A stretch of DNA of 40,895 nucleotides from Prevotella jejuni (GTDB lineage Bacteria > Bacteroidota > Bacteroidia > Bacteroidales > Bacteroidaceae): NCBI RefSeq assembly GCF_900187995.1, contig NZ_FZNZ01000030.1:1-40895 (forward strand), given 5' to 3'. Each line of letters opens with the position of its first letter. Position 1 is the first letter of the stretch. Shown here in pieces: positions 16,684 to 25,638 of this stretch. The translations under genes were made by a program, and so were the position numbers. The notes under the pieces are model-generated. The model was not told where the DNA came from. It saw only the letters and a program-made list of their open reading frames with translations, and ran no database searches.

Positions 16684-17199
16684 TTATCCCCCTACCCTCA
16701 CCACGACCGCCTTACCTTCTAAGGAGAAAGGGCCATCGAGGAGGACTGTATCGTGTCGGTGGATGGGAATGGCATTGACGCAGCAATCCTCAAGGGCAAA
16801 GAGGATCGTGCGACGGCTGTCAACGAAGGATTCGTCTGACAAGATACGAGCATCGACAGTCACACCATGGCGCACAATGACATTGAAGTCCACTGCACCC
16901 GGCGTATTCTCCGAACAGACACGTTCGTGTCCTTCAAACTCATACAGGGCATTGTGGGACAGCGCAATACGTTGATTATCTTTTATCAGTGTAATCTCAC
17001 CTTCCAAAGGTAGGATATAACGTGTGAAACCAGAGAAGTCAGAGAACTCGCTCTCCACGCTGTCAATAATGGCCGAAGAGATACGCACGTCAAAACACCG
17101 TGCCGACAAATCACCATCAGAAGGTGATATAAACACCTGGCGTGTGACTCCACCCTCCCACGTCGACGTCTTGTAATTTGATTGAGTGATTATTTCCAT
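16684..17199 (-). CDS. HutD/Ves-family cupin-like protein
   Basis: A 171-residue cytoplasmic protein of the HutD/Ves family (bicupin fold, no firmly assigned enzymatic role; HutD is tied to histidine-utilisation gene clusters and Ves to a cold-induced protein in Escherichia coli). The family pattern is visible: YKTSTWEGGVTRQVFISP near the start, FDVRISSAIID, then SEFSDFSGFTRYILPLEGEI, and later GAVDFNVIVRHG. The frame is open 45 bp upstream, but the ATG at 17199 fits the family N-terminus (MEIITQSNYKTS). No hut genes are nearby, so the role here is unknown. Its stop codon sits directly against a family-1 repeat. Confidence 0.78.
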   Translation of the reverse strand: MEIITQSNYKTSTWEGGVTRQVFISPSDGDLSARCFDVRISSAIIDSVESEFSDFSGFTRYILPLEGEITLIKDNQRIALSHNALYEFEGHERVCSENTPGAVDFNVIVRHGVTVDARILSDESFVDSRRTILFALEDCCVNAIPIHRHDTVLLDGPFSLEGKAVVVRVGG

Positions 17200-17484
17200 A
17201 ATATAATAAAAGGAGAACAACAAGTCACAACAAGCCACAAACAATCACAACCGGCCCCTCCCCCGATCCCTCCTCCAAAGGAAGGAGAGTAGAATGCATG
17301 ATACTCCTATTAGTTAGGAAATGTCCTTCTGCCATTCATAAGCAAGTTGTTCCCAGTACTTCCCATCTGTCAGTAAAGATTAGTTCACTGGAGAATCGCA
17401 TCCCCTATTATTGGGGTATCTCACATTTCACTCCCCTCCCTATGGGGGAGGGGCAAGGGGGAGGGGCCAGTCGTGGTTGCCTTT
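17200..17484. other. Intergenic gap with two facing family-1 elements
   Basis: A reversed, diverged family-1 copy lies at about 17253-17311 and a forward copy at 17412-17468 (GGGGTATCTCACATTTCACT, then CCCCTCCC, TATG and GGGGAGGGG). The latter ends 17 bp after the minus-strand stop of the first GH85 gene and could mark the end of the PUL transcript. Nothing else is recognisable. Confidence 0.5.
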
Positions 17485-20400
17485 CTACTTCTTCACAACC
17501 TTCACAGTCTTGTAAACCTTACCATTTTTAAGCACCTGAACGAGGTACATACCCTTTGTGCCAGTGATAGCTACGTTAACGACCTGACCCTGTGCAGCCT
17601 CAAAGCTATTGCTCTGGAGGAGTGCGCCAGTAGTACCGAGCACGTTGATTGTGTAGCGACCATTTTCAGCAAAGCGCATGTTTACGCTCTCAACGAATGG
17701 GTTAGGATAAACAGAGAAGCCAAGCTGAGCATCAACTGCATCGATAGCGTTAGCCTCAGAGGTAATCTCAACGATTTCCTCTACTGTCTTCTCAGCTTCG
17801 CCCCAGCCGTTCTTCAACTTCAAGGTTACATTCTTCTTACCAGGAGCAGCATAGGTAACGACAGCTGTCTTATCAGTAGATGAAGAGATAACACCATCGC
17901 CCAAAGTCCAAGTAGGAACTGTCTTAATCTCGTATGTACCGACAACACCAGGGAAGCCTAATACATCGTTGTTTGGCTTCTGGTCAACATAAGAAGCACC
18001 AGAGGTATTCTCGCCACCGCTACCAGCAACAACGACAACAGAACCGTCATAGTTTCTACCAGCAGTACCGAGGTTCTTAAACTTCAAACCGTCAACCTCC
18101 TCAAAGGTGAAGTAAGCCTTCAAGTCAGCAGGAACTTCGCCTTCCTTGTAGCCCTTCATCGCCTGTAATACCTCATCGTCGGTAAGTGGTCTGTTCCAAA
18201 CCTGCACCTCATCAATGACACCATTGAAGCCACTCTTATAGACACCACCACCACCGATGAAGATGTCGGCTACCTGACTGATATCAATACGTCCGTCGGT
18301 ACGTACTACATCCTCACGACGCTTAGACTCAGTGAAGCTATGGTCAGCCACCTTACGACCGTTGAAGTAGATCTTCTGCATATTGCCTTCATCCTGTGTT
18401 ACGACGATATGGTTCCATACACCAGGAGTAACATTGTAACCAGTAGACATCACATCCTCGTAAGGATTATCGTGAGCTGTCCAACCCATAGTGTTGAACG
18501 AAATCTCATTCGCTTCATGCTTCGTTCTATGACCCTGCCACTCTGGACGGATAGTTACCCAAAGGTCACCCCAGTTGTTATGTGGCCACTTGTCATGGAT
18601 AGAGTTCTTATTGATAAGGTTTGTACCCTGACTATCATGGCTGAACTTGTCTGCCTTGAACCAGAGAGCGTATGAATAAGACTTACCCTGCTGAACATCA
18701 CCAGGGATGCGGAACATCTTAGGGTCAGTAATCTCAAGACCACGTGACGCCTTACCCTCACCGAGACGACCCTCGTAAGTGTAAGTTACGTTCTTACCTA
18801 CCTTCTCTGTTGTCTTGTCAGCAGTGATATCAGTAATCTGAGGAACAGCACCTGTAGCCTCTGGCGTAACCTTTACCTTACCACGGATGATACTTTCCTT
18901 GCCATTGCTATCCATAACAACGAGGTCGTATGTACCCTCTGTTGGAACAGCAAACTTTGCACTTGTACCGCTTTCGCCCTGAGCAACAACAGCACCAGTT
19001 ACCGCATTCTTCAACTTCCATGACTGAGCAGCAGGAACCATGTCATCAAGATACTTGAGTGTGAACTCCTCGTTTGGCTTGATAACAGGACGGTCAGCAA
19101 CGACATCGCTCAATGGCTGGTCGTAAGCAACCTCCTTATACTCTGACCAAACAATGTCAGAACCCTTCTTACCATCAGGAGATACGGCACGTACACCGAA
19201 ACGGCAGTCGCGCTTGTCAGCACCTGATACCATTGGAGCATCAACAACGTATGCAGCCCAAGAGGTAGTAGCGGTAAGCAACTGCACTGGCTGGTCTTTC
19301 TGTTGGAAGTAGATTTCATAATACCATGTACCTACCTCATCGTTATAAGTCTTCTCCCAGCCTGATTCTTCCTTAGAAGCATACTGCATCTTGAAGTCAC
19401 AAGCGTTGTAACGACCACGGAGAATCTCAACCTTCTTGATAGTTGGAGTGGCTGTAGCAAAGTCTTTTGCATTGTCGCGGAGCGCCATCTCACCAACACG
19501 CAACTCATAATTGGCAGGAGTATTCTCAACAACAAGACCCATCATCGCTACCTTATCACCTGCAGCCAAACCTAAGTCTGAAGCCTTTACGCTGAAAGTC
19601 TTCCACTCGCCTACTGTCTCAACAGCAGGCAATGCCACCTCCTTATACTCGGTGACGTGGTCCTTCAGGGCTACAAAGAACTTAGCATGTGTGTCCTTGT
19701 CGGCGATAGTCTTATAGGTAACAGAGAACTCATAGTCTGGCTTTACCTCAAGCATTGTCTTAAAGAGTTTCACACGTGAGAATGCAGTCTGCCCAGAGAT
19801 AGACAAACATGAGCCACCCCAGTAAGCATCATCGAAGGTAAGTTCTGCTTTTGCAAGGCTATTGATATTCCCTGTGTTTACCTGATCAGCACCGTCAGTA
19901 ATCCACCAACGCCATGTTGGCATGTAATCCTGCGTATTGAGGTTGTACCACTTGTGGTTGAAGGTAACCTTACCATCCTTGCGGAAGCTCAAACCATTAC
20001 CAAGGTTAAAGCGTGAAACGAATGGAACCTGCTGGATAGTAGACTTCGCTGTGAGGAAGGTTGCAAGTCCGTGGAAGCTCTTTAAGCTTGCATTTGCCAA
20101 ATTACAATCTGTATTGATGTCTGGTAACAGACCTGGATTGTTATATCCACCACTAAACATAAGCTCCTGCTTCTTCAGATAAGTCTTCTGAATAGCAATG
20201 TCAGATGTACCATTGTCGGTAGCACTCTGGTGGATAAGGCTCTGCTTGTGAGCGCCCCAGAAACCAATTGAGATATCATTGTCTAACAATGCACTCCAAC
20301 TTGGCTGGCGCAAACCACGACCTTGAATATCAAAGCCTGCATAATAATCGAAGCTGCTACGACCCAAACGCTTAGCTGTACTTACAGAGCCACTCAAATG

Positions 20401-21264
20401 ATTTGGACCCCAGTTGTAGTTAGCAAAGAGCATATCGGTAGCAATGTTGTCCTTATCACCAAAGATTTTTTGGTTATGATAACCTAAACCACCATCAAAG
20501 TGGATATGTCCATCATCACCTGTACCATCGTACCAATGTACTTCAAACTTCCAGTTAATCTTCTCTGCTTCTTTATGACATGCCACAAAGAAGTCGCTTA
20601 ATAAAGTCATAGAAGACGCACTGGTATGGAACTCAGAGTTAAAACCAATACCATTGATACCATAAAACTTCATCATACGAACCAATGGCTCTGCATAGAC
20701 GAACTTACCGTTCTTCTTCTGAGTAAGCTGGTATAAAATTCGACCATAGTTGTCATAGCTCCAACGACTTGGGTAAACCGTATTGCCGTAAGGTATAGAC
20801 ATCACACAGCCCACGGTAACACCGTTCTTATGAGCAACATCAGTCAGACCTGCGGTAGAACGAATCCATGGTGAAGTCCAGTTTCCGTGGATGTCAATAT
20901 ATGACCACAGACTGAAGTTATCGCCCTCAAAGCAATAACGAGGAAGCGCCTTCCACTGAGCGGTAGGGTCGTCAAGCGGTGTCCACAGACACATCTTACG
21001 ATCGCGCTTCACGCCTTGGCGCACCTGATAGTCACCGTCCTTAATACGCTCGAGTGGGCGAACACGTGAGATAAAGAACTGGTCGTCAATCTCGCTGACG
21101 CCCTGTGGTTGCTTCATCTCGCCTTTCAACCACGCTTCAAGGTAGTTTGGCAGGTTTTCAAACTTAGCATCCTGGATGTCCAATGGATGTGTTGGCGTAC
21201 GCTGTGCACTCACAGTGAGGCAGCTTGCCAATGCCAAGGATGCAAATAAAGTAATCCTTTTCAT
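17485..21264 (-). CDS. GH85 endo-beta-N-acetylglucosaminidase homologue 1, LamG and T9SS tail
   Basis: A 1259-residue secreted glycosidase expected to cut between the two core GlcNAc residues of N-linked glycans. After a signal peptide (about 1-20, VSAQ) comes the GH85 barrel (about 50-420). GIGFNSEFH carries N209 and E211, the Asn-x-Glu pair of GH85, followed by HWYDGTGDDG, FANYNW and QDYMPTWRWW. Downstream are beta-sandwich and fibronectin-like regions (about 480-740), a laminin-G-like domain (about 855-1030; YSYALWFKADKF, IDEVQVWNRPLTDDEV), a PKD-like segment, and a C-terminal sorting domain (about 1185-1259; YPNPFVESVN ... GMYLVQV) for type IX secretion. LASC at residues 12-15 resembles a lipobox, but the Ser-Ala-Gln cleavage site fits better. 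Last gene of the PUL. Confidence 0.85.
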   Translation of the reverse strand: MKRITLFASLALASCLTVSAQRTPTHPLDIQDAKFENLPNYLEAWLKGEMKQPQGVSEIDDQFFISRVRPLERIKDGDYQVRQGVKRDRKMCLWTPLDDPTAQWKALPRYCFEGDNFSLWSYIDIHGNWTSPWIRSTAGLTDVAHKNGVTVGCVMSIPYGNTVYPSRWSYDNYGRILYQLTQKKNGKFVYAEPLVRMMKFYGINGIGFNSEFHTSASSMTLLSDFFVACHKEAEKINWKFEVHWYDGTGDDGHIHFDGGLGYHNQKIFGDKDNIATDMLFANYNWGPNHLSGSVSTAKRLGRSSFDYYAGFDIQGRGLRQPSWSALLDNDISIGFWGAHKQSLIHQSATDNGTSDIAIQKTYLKKQELMFSGGYNNPGLLPDINTDCNLANASLKSFHGLATFLTAKSTIQQVPFVSRFNLGNGLSFRKDGKVTFNHKWYNLNTQDYMPTWRWWITDGADQVNTGNINSLAKAELTFDDAYWGGSCLSISGQTAFSRVKLFKTMLEVKPDYEFSVTYKTIADKDTHAKFFVALKDHVTEYKEVALPAVETVGEWKTFSVKASDLGLAAGDKVAMMGLVVENTPANYELRVGEMALRDNAKDFATATPTIKKVEILRGRYNACDFKMQYASKEESGWEKTYNDEVGTWYYEIYFQQKDQPVQLLTATTSWAAYVVDAPMVSGADKRDCRFGVRAVSPDGKKGSDIVWSEYKEVAYDQPLSDVVADRPVIKPNEEFTLKYLDDMVPAAQSWKLKNAVTGAVVAQGESGTSAKFAVPTEGTYDLVVMDSNGKESIIRGKVKVTPEATGAVPQITDITADKTTEKVGKNVTYTYEGRLGEGKASRGLEITDPKMFRIPGDVQQGKSYSYALWFKADKFSHDSQGTNLINKNSIHDKWPHNNWGDLWVTIRPEWQGHRTKHEANEISFNTMGWTAHDNPYEDVMSTGYNVTPGVWNHIVVTQDEGNMQKIYFNGRKVADHSFTESKRREDVVRTDGRIDISQVADIFIGGGGVYKSGFNGVIDEVQVWNRPLTDDEVLQAMKGYKEGEVPADLKAYFTFEEVDGLKFKNLGTAGRNYDGSVVVVAGSGGENTSGASYVDQKPNNDVLGFPGVVGTYEIKTVPTWTLGDGVISSSTDKTAVVTYAAPGKKNVTLKLKNGWGEAEKTVEEIVEITSEANAIDAVDAQLGFSVYPNPFVESVNMRFAENGRYTINVLGTTGALLQSNSFEAAQGQVVNVAITGTKGMYLVQVLKNGKVYKTVKVVKK

Positions 21265-21414
21265 GAATAATAAATGTTTAGTTTATAAATAATTTTAGGT
21301 TTATACAGCTATAAGCATATAACTATATAAGGTTTGTCTCTGTTTAGCAATTATGCTATTTAACTATGCTTTCGGGTTTAAAGATTAGATGTTCTTAATA
21401 GATAAAAGGATAAA

Positions 21415-21454
21415 ACAAAAAGTGCCAGAAGGAGATTAGCTCCTTCCAGCACTT
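21415..21454 (-). terminator. Terminator between the GH85-2 and GH85-1 genes
   Basis: On the minus strand AAGTGCTGGAAGGAG (21454-21440) pairs, with two G-U pairs, with CTCCTTCTGGCACTT (21434-21420), followed by TTTTTGTTTT. It lies 10 bp after the GH85-2 stop codon and about 150 bp before the GH85-1 start. It could lower or separate GH85-1 expression relative to the genes upstream. Confidence 0.82.
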
Positions 21455-21464
21455 AGAGAATTAT

Positions 21465-24400
21465 TTACTTACAGATAAACTTAACTGTACGGAGGGTCTT
21501 ACCGTCCTTCTTGACATTCACAACGTAAACGCCCTGAGCACCAAGATGGAGACGTACAGACTCTGCACCATTGACAGAAACAGCCTTACTTGCTACCATC
21601 TGACCATTGGTAGAGAATACCTGAACGAGGTAGTTACCTGGTGTCTCAACGTCGAAGAGGACATCACGATCGATAGCGTAAACCTTCATGTCAGCAGTCT
21701 CAGTGCCGTTGATACCTGTTGGATCAGCCTTCACCTTGATTACCTGGAAGGTACGAGTGTCAGAACCATGTGCGTTCTTCAATGTCAATGTAACCTCATA
21801 GTCACCTGCCTTAGCATACTTCAACTTAGCTGTACCAGCCATATCAGTACCATCCTGTGAAACGATAGTAGCCTTCTTAGCTGTCCACTCTGCTGTAGTC
21901 TTCACCTGGAAAGTACCAGAAACGAATGCGCTACCTGCGTCGTAAGTTGGAACGTCTGGAACAAGCGTTGTAACGCCTTCACCTTCACCAGCCTTCAATT
22001 CACCGTGAGCCAACTTAGCAGTACCCACCTTGCTTGCGAAGTAGTGACTTGCATCAGCGTCAGCCTCGAAGTCCCAGTAAGCCTTCAAACCAGCCTCATT
22101 AGCATCGGTAGACATCATTGTGTGAGCAGCCTCTGCTGCTGTGAGCGCCTTGTTGAAGAACTTAACATCATCAACAGTACCATTAATAGCAGCTGCTCCG
22201 GCACGACCAAGACTGATACCGAGGACATTATTATCCCACCAAGCATTGTTAGCAAAACCATCTGGATTAATACCATTGCCCTTATGACCATCGTATTCCC
22301 AATCGTGAGCTTTAGCAGCCTTACCATTGATATAAACCATCGGTTTGGTTGTAGTACCATTACCCTCCATAGCTAATACAAAGTGTGTCCAAGCACCTGG
22401 AACGAAGTCCACCTCCCAACGCTGCTTGTACTCCTTAGCACCACCAGCATTCTTCTCACGGAGTGTCACTTCATAAACACCTGTGTTAGGATCGTATGTA
22501 GTCCACATTGTACCCCAGTTGTTCTGTGGCCAACCTGTACCTGGGTCACGCATATCTACAATCTGAGTACCACCAGTGAAGCCATTGAACTTAACCCAGA
22601 ATGCGAGTGACCATGCCATATTGTTCTTGCTTGTACTGTTGAAACCGAGCTCAGAAACTTTAACGCCTACTGGCTTCTCAAGAGTCTTGATACCTCTTGA
22701 ACCAGAACCGTCAGCCTTCTTACCCTCGTACTGCATTGTTACCTCGCTGTTAGCAAGAACCTCGATAGAAGTCTCGCTGTTGTTAGCTGTGAGCTTGTTG
22801 ATATGAGGAACAGCACCTACTGCATCAGAAGTAATCTGGATATAGTTAGCATATCTTACTTCCTTATTAACGCGCGCACCATTCTCATTAACTGCACCTG
22901 TAAGAACGAGATCGTAGAAGCCTGTCTGGCTCAAACCATTCTCAACCTTGATTTCATTAGCATTGTTGCTGGTTGCAACAGTTGCACCATTGTGCTCAAT
23001 CTTCCAGTTACCTGCCTCGTGACGTGGGTCAACATAAGCGATAGTGAAAGCCTCGTTTGGCTTGATAACAGACTTGTCTGCCTTGATTTCGTCGCTATAT
23101 TCATAGCTATTGAAGATTTCGTGATCCTCGCCCCAAGCGATAGCACTCTCCTTCTTCATATCGAGAGATACTGCAGATACACCGAACTTCACCTTGCCCT
23201 GACCCTTAAGGTCTACAGGAACAGAATAGAACATACCTGCCCATGAAGTAGTTACACCCATGAGGATTGGATCCTTACCCTCCTGCTTAGCCCAGAGTTT
23301 GAAGAGAGAAGTCTTCACATCTGTGTTGTAGCAAGGCTCGCCCTGACCCTTAGTGTTAGGCATGTTGAAGATAATCTTAGCGTCAACGCCATTCTTTGCA
23401 GCGTGCAACAAGGTTGTCTTTACATCGATTGGCTGTGCTGGAGCATCGAAGCTACCACGAACGATTGAGAACTCACCGAGATAGAGATTCAAGTCGGCAG
23501 CATTCTCCATCTTGAGCGCAACGAGTGCAAGTGTCTTACCGTTCAAAGTACCATCAACAGTGATAGTCTTCTCAACCCACTTGTCCTCATCAGCCTCATC
23601 AGTAGAAGCCAATACTGGATAAGCCTTCTCAGCGTTTACATTATCTTCTGTAGCGAATACCAAAGAAGCATCAGCCTTACCACCCTTAACCTTATAACGG
23701 AAGGTGATAACGTCGCCTGTCTTCAAAGCATACTTTGTCTTGAAGAGGTGGAGATACTCCTTAGAAGTAGAACCATGTACACGAACAGTAGAACCACCCA
23801 TGTAAGCATCGTCCCATACAAACTCTGCATCAAGACCAGTTGCAGGAACATCAGCTGCGGTACGACCGAGCAACTTGCTTGCAAACCACCAACGCCATGT
23901 TGGCAAGTAATCCTGTACACCTACGTTAGCCCAAGGACGATCGTTCTTACGTACACCACCGTAGTTGAAGAACTTACCGTTACCGAGGTTGAAGTAAGTA
24001 ATCAATGGCTCCTGTGTCAAGTCCCAAGACATAGAACTACGTGCGGTCATCATCGCTGACATACCAGCGAAGTCTGTGTTATCAGCATTGTAGTTCAAGC
24101 TGTTATTGATTTGGAGAGAGTTAACCGGGTTACGTGAACCACTTGAGAACCAACGCTCAGTACGCAACATATAAGTGCGCTGCTGTGTCTCTGGGTCACT
24201 ACCCTTCTCACCACGACTCTCGAAGAACATGTTCTGTGAGTGAGCACCCCAAAGACCGATAGAGATTGGATAATTCTTCAACAAAGTCCAACGTGAACCG
24301 TATCTTGGCTCGCCACCCTGCATATTAATACCAGCGTAGAGGTCCAATGGGCTACGATCTATTTCCGCTGCCTTATCTACTGAACCCTGCAACAACCAAT

Positions 24401-25211
24401 CTGAGTTCCAGTTGTAGTTGAAGAAGAGGTTAGCAGCCTCGCTGCCTTTTGCTCCAAAGAGGTTCTTGTTGTTATCGTTCAGACCTTTGTCAAAATCAAT
24501 ATTACCTCTCTCATTGGTACCATCATACCAAAGATTCTCATAGATTGGGTTGTAAGGCTTGATTGCCTTATTGAGGTTAACATGGAAATCTTTAAGAGCA
24601 CGAACCAAACGACCACTACCGAAATAGTCAGAGAACTCAGAGTTATAGCCGAGACCATCGTAACCGAAGTAGTTCATGAAGTCAGCTGCATTCTGAACAT
24701 TTGCTGTAGAGAGGTTGTTCAAAGTTGTTCTCCAGTCGCCCTTGAGACCACCCCAAGGAATACCAGCAACAGAAGATACAGGCACACCATTCTTATGTGC
24801 TGCGTCCAACAAAGCTGCAGGAATACGACCTAAACCACAGTTCCAGTCGCCCCAGTGTGTAACGTATGGCCACATTGAGAACACCTCAGAGTCGAAGACA
24901 CCATCAGGGAGGGCGTTCTTACTTGGCACGTTCCATGGCAACCAAGCAAGGAGCTTCTTGTCGTTTGTCTCTGTAAGGTCTGTACGAACCTGTGTGTCCG
25001 TATAACGGAAACGCTGCTTTGGTTTTACACGAGAGATGAAGAAGTTATCATCGTCATTGATTTTAGGGTTCGACTTTGACCAGCTCTGCAGTTTGCCTGG
25101 GAACTGATGAGAGTCAAAGCCCCACTGAATGTAGTTGCTCTTAAGTTCCTGTGCCATCAAGGTTGATGGAATTAGGCAGCAACCAAAAAGAAGTAAATTA
25201 ATTCTTCTCAT
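21465..25211 (-). CDS. GH85 endo-beta-N-acetylglucosaminidase homologue 2, LamG and T9SS tail
   Basis: A 1248-residue secreted GH85 homologue. The ATG at 25211 begins the signal peptide MRRINLLLFGCCLIPSTLMA; an in-frame upstream ATG at 25277 would bury it behind 22 polar residues and is rejected. The GH85 barrel (about 45-430) has GLGYNSEFSDYF with N190 and E192 as the expected catalytic pair, NLWYDGTNERGNIDFDKGLN, FNYNWNSDW and QDYLPTWRWW. A carbohydrate-binding-like sandwich and fibronectin-like region follow, then a laminin-G-like domain (about 857-1027; SLAFWVKFNGF, VDDVKFFNKAL) and a T9SS sorting tail (about 1170-1248; GNYLVQVFSTNGQ ... VRLHLGAQGVYVVNV). Domain order matches GH85-1, so the two probably arose by duplication, but they are well diverged. 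Confidence 0.86.
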   Translation of the reverse strand: MRRINLLLFGCCLIPSTLMAQELKSNYIQWGFDSHQFPGKLQSWSKSNPKINDDDNFFISRVKPKQRFRYTDTQVRTDLTETNDKKLLAWLPWNVPSKNALPDGVFDSEVFSMWPYVTHWGDWNCGLGRIPAALLDAAHKNGVPVSSVAGIPWGGLKGDWRTTLNNLSTANVQNAADFMNYFGYDGLGYNSEFSDYFGSGRLVRALKDFHVNLNKAIKPYNPIYENLWYDGTNERGNIDFDKGLNDNNKNLFGAKGSEAANLFFNYNWNSDWLLQGSVDKAAEIDRSPLDLYAGINMQGGEPRYGSRWTLLKNYPISIGLWGAHSQNMFFESRGEKGSDPETQQRTYMLRTERWFSSGSRNPVNSLQINNSLNYNADNTDFAGMSAMMTARSSMSWDLTQEPLITYFNLGNGKFFNYGGVRKNDRPWANVGVQDYLPTWRWWFASKLLGRTAADVPATGLDAEFVWDDAYMGGSTVRVHGSTSKEYLHLFKTKYALKTGDVITFRYKVKGGKADASLVFATEDNVNAEKAYPVLASTDEADEDKWVEKTITVDGTLNGKTLALVALKMENAADLNLYLGEFSIVRGSFDAPAQPIDVKTTLLHAAKNGVDAKIIFNMPNTKGQGEPCYNTDVKTSLFKLWAKQEGKDPILMGVTTSWAGMFYSVPVDLKGQGKVKFGVSAVSLDMKKESAIAWGEDHEIFNSYEYSDEIKADKSVIKPNEAFTIAYVDPRHEAGNWKIEHNGATVATSNNANEIKVENGLSQTGFYDLVLTGAVNENGARVNKEVRYANYIQITSDAVGAVPHINKLTANNSETSIEVLANSEVTMQYEGKKADGSGSRGIKTLEKPVGVKVSELGFNSTSKNNMAWSLAFWVKFNGFTGGTQIVDMRDPGTGWPQNNWGTMWTTYDPNTGVYEVTLREKNAGGAKEYKQRWEVDFVPGAWTHFVLAMEGNGTTTKPMVYINGKAAKAHDWEYDGHKGNGINPDGFANNAWWDNNVLGISLGRAGAAAINGTVDDVKFFNKALTAAEAAHTMMSTDANEAGLKAYWDFEADADASHYFASKVGTAKLAHGELKAGEGEGVTTLVPDVPTYDAGSAFVSGTFQVKTTAEWTAKKATIVSQDGTDMAGTAKLKYAKAGDYEVTLTLKNAHGSDTRTFQVIKVKADPTGINGTETADMKVYAIDRDVLFDVETPGNYLVQVFSTNGQMVASKAVSVNGAESVRLHLGAQGVYVVNVKKDGKTLRTVKFICK

Positions 25212-25638
25212 AATTGATTTGGGTTTTAATGTTATTGAATAATTATAAATCTTATTACCGTTTAGATCTGCCTCCACTCGTTAGGAGAACAGACGTTGCC
25301 CGAGAACTGTATCCTTCGTTGGTACCGCTTAGTAGACTTTACCTGTCATTCGATAGCTTTATAGGTGTCAACTGTGCCTCACGTCTCTCATTTCCAATCG
25401 TCGTATTCATGCTCAGCACATCGTGTGCGAAGGCTTAACACCACTTGTGCGGATGCTCTGCACCATTAAAAAAGATGCTAAAGGAACATTCCACTGTTCA
25501 TAAGACGAGGGTTGCACTACCCTAACAAAAGCCACGTTTTGTCGGACATTTTTATTATCAGAAAGCTTACCTACCAAACAATACAAGGCTACCCGACTCG
25601 ATAGAATCAAGTCAGATAACCTCATTTTATATCACCTA
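25212..25638. other. 427-bp gap between the GH85-3 and GH85-2 genes
   Basis: No gene, TAnnTTTG promoter or clear terminator is visible. The GH85-2 side contains AAAACCCAAATCAATT just before the ATG (minus strand), a variant of the AAACCTAAA leader motif shared by the PUL genes. The gap is unusually long for an operon junction and may hold an unrecognised regulatory site. Confidence 0.4.

Noticed and set aside
21210..21264. Lipoprotein signal (LASC) in GH85-1
   Set aside because: The cysteine is early, and a standard Ser-Ala-Gln cleavage site follows. The type IX tail already explains surface delivery. Kept only as a minor alternative.
21465..25277. N-terminal extension of GH85-2 to 25277
   Set aside because: It would place 22 polar residues before a standard signal peptide. 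The ATG at 25211 is preceded by the leader motif seen in neighbouring genes.
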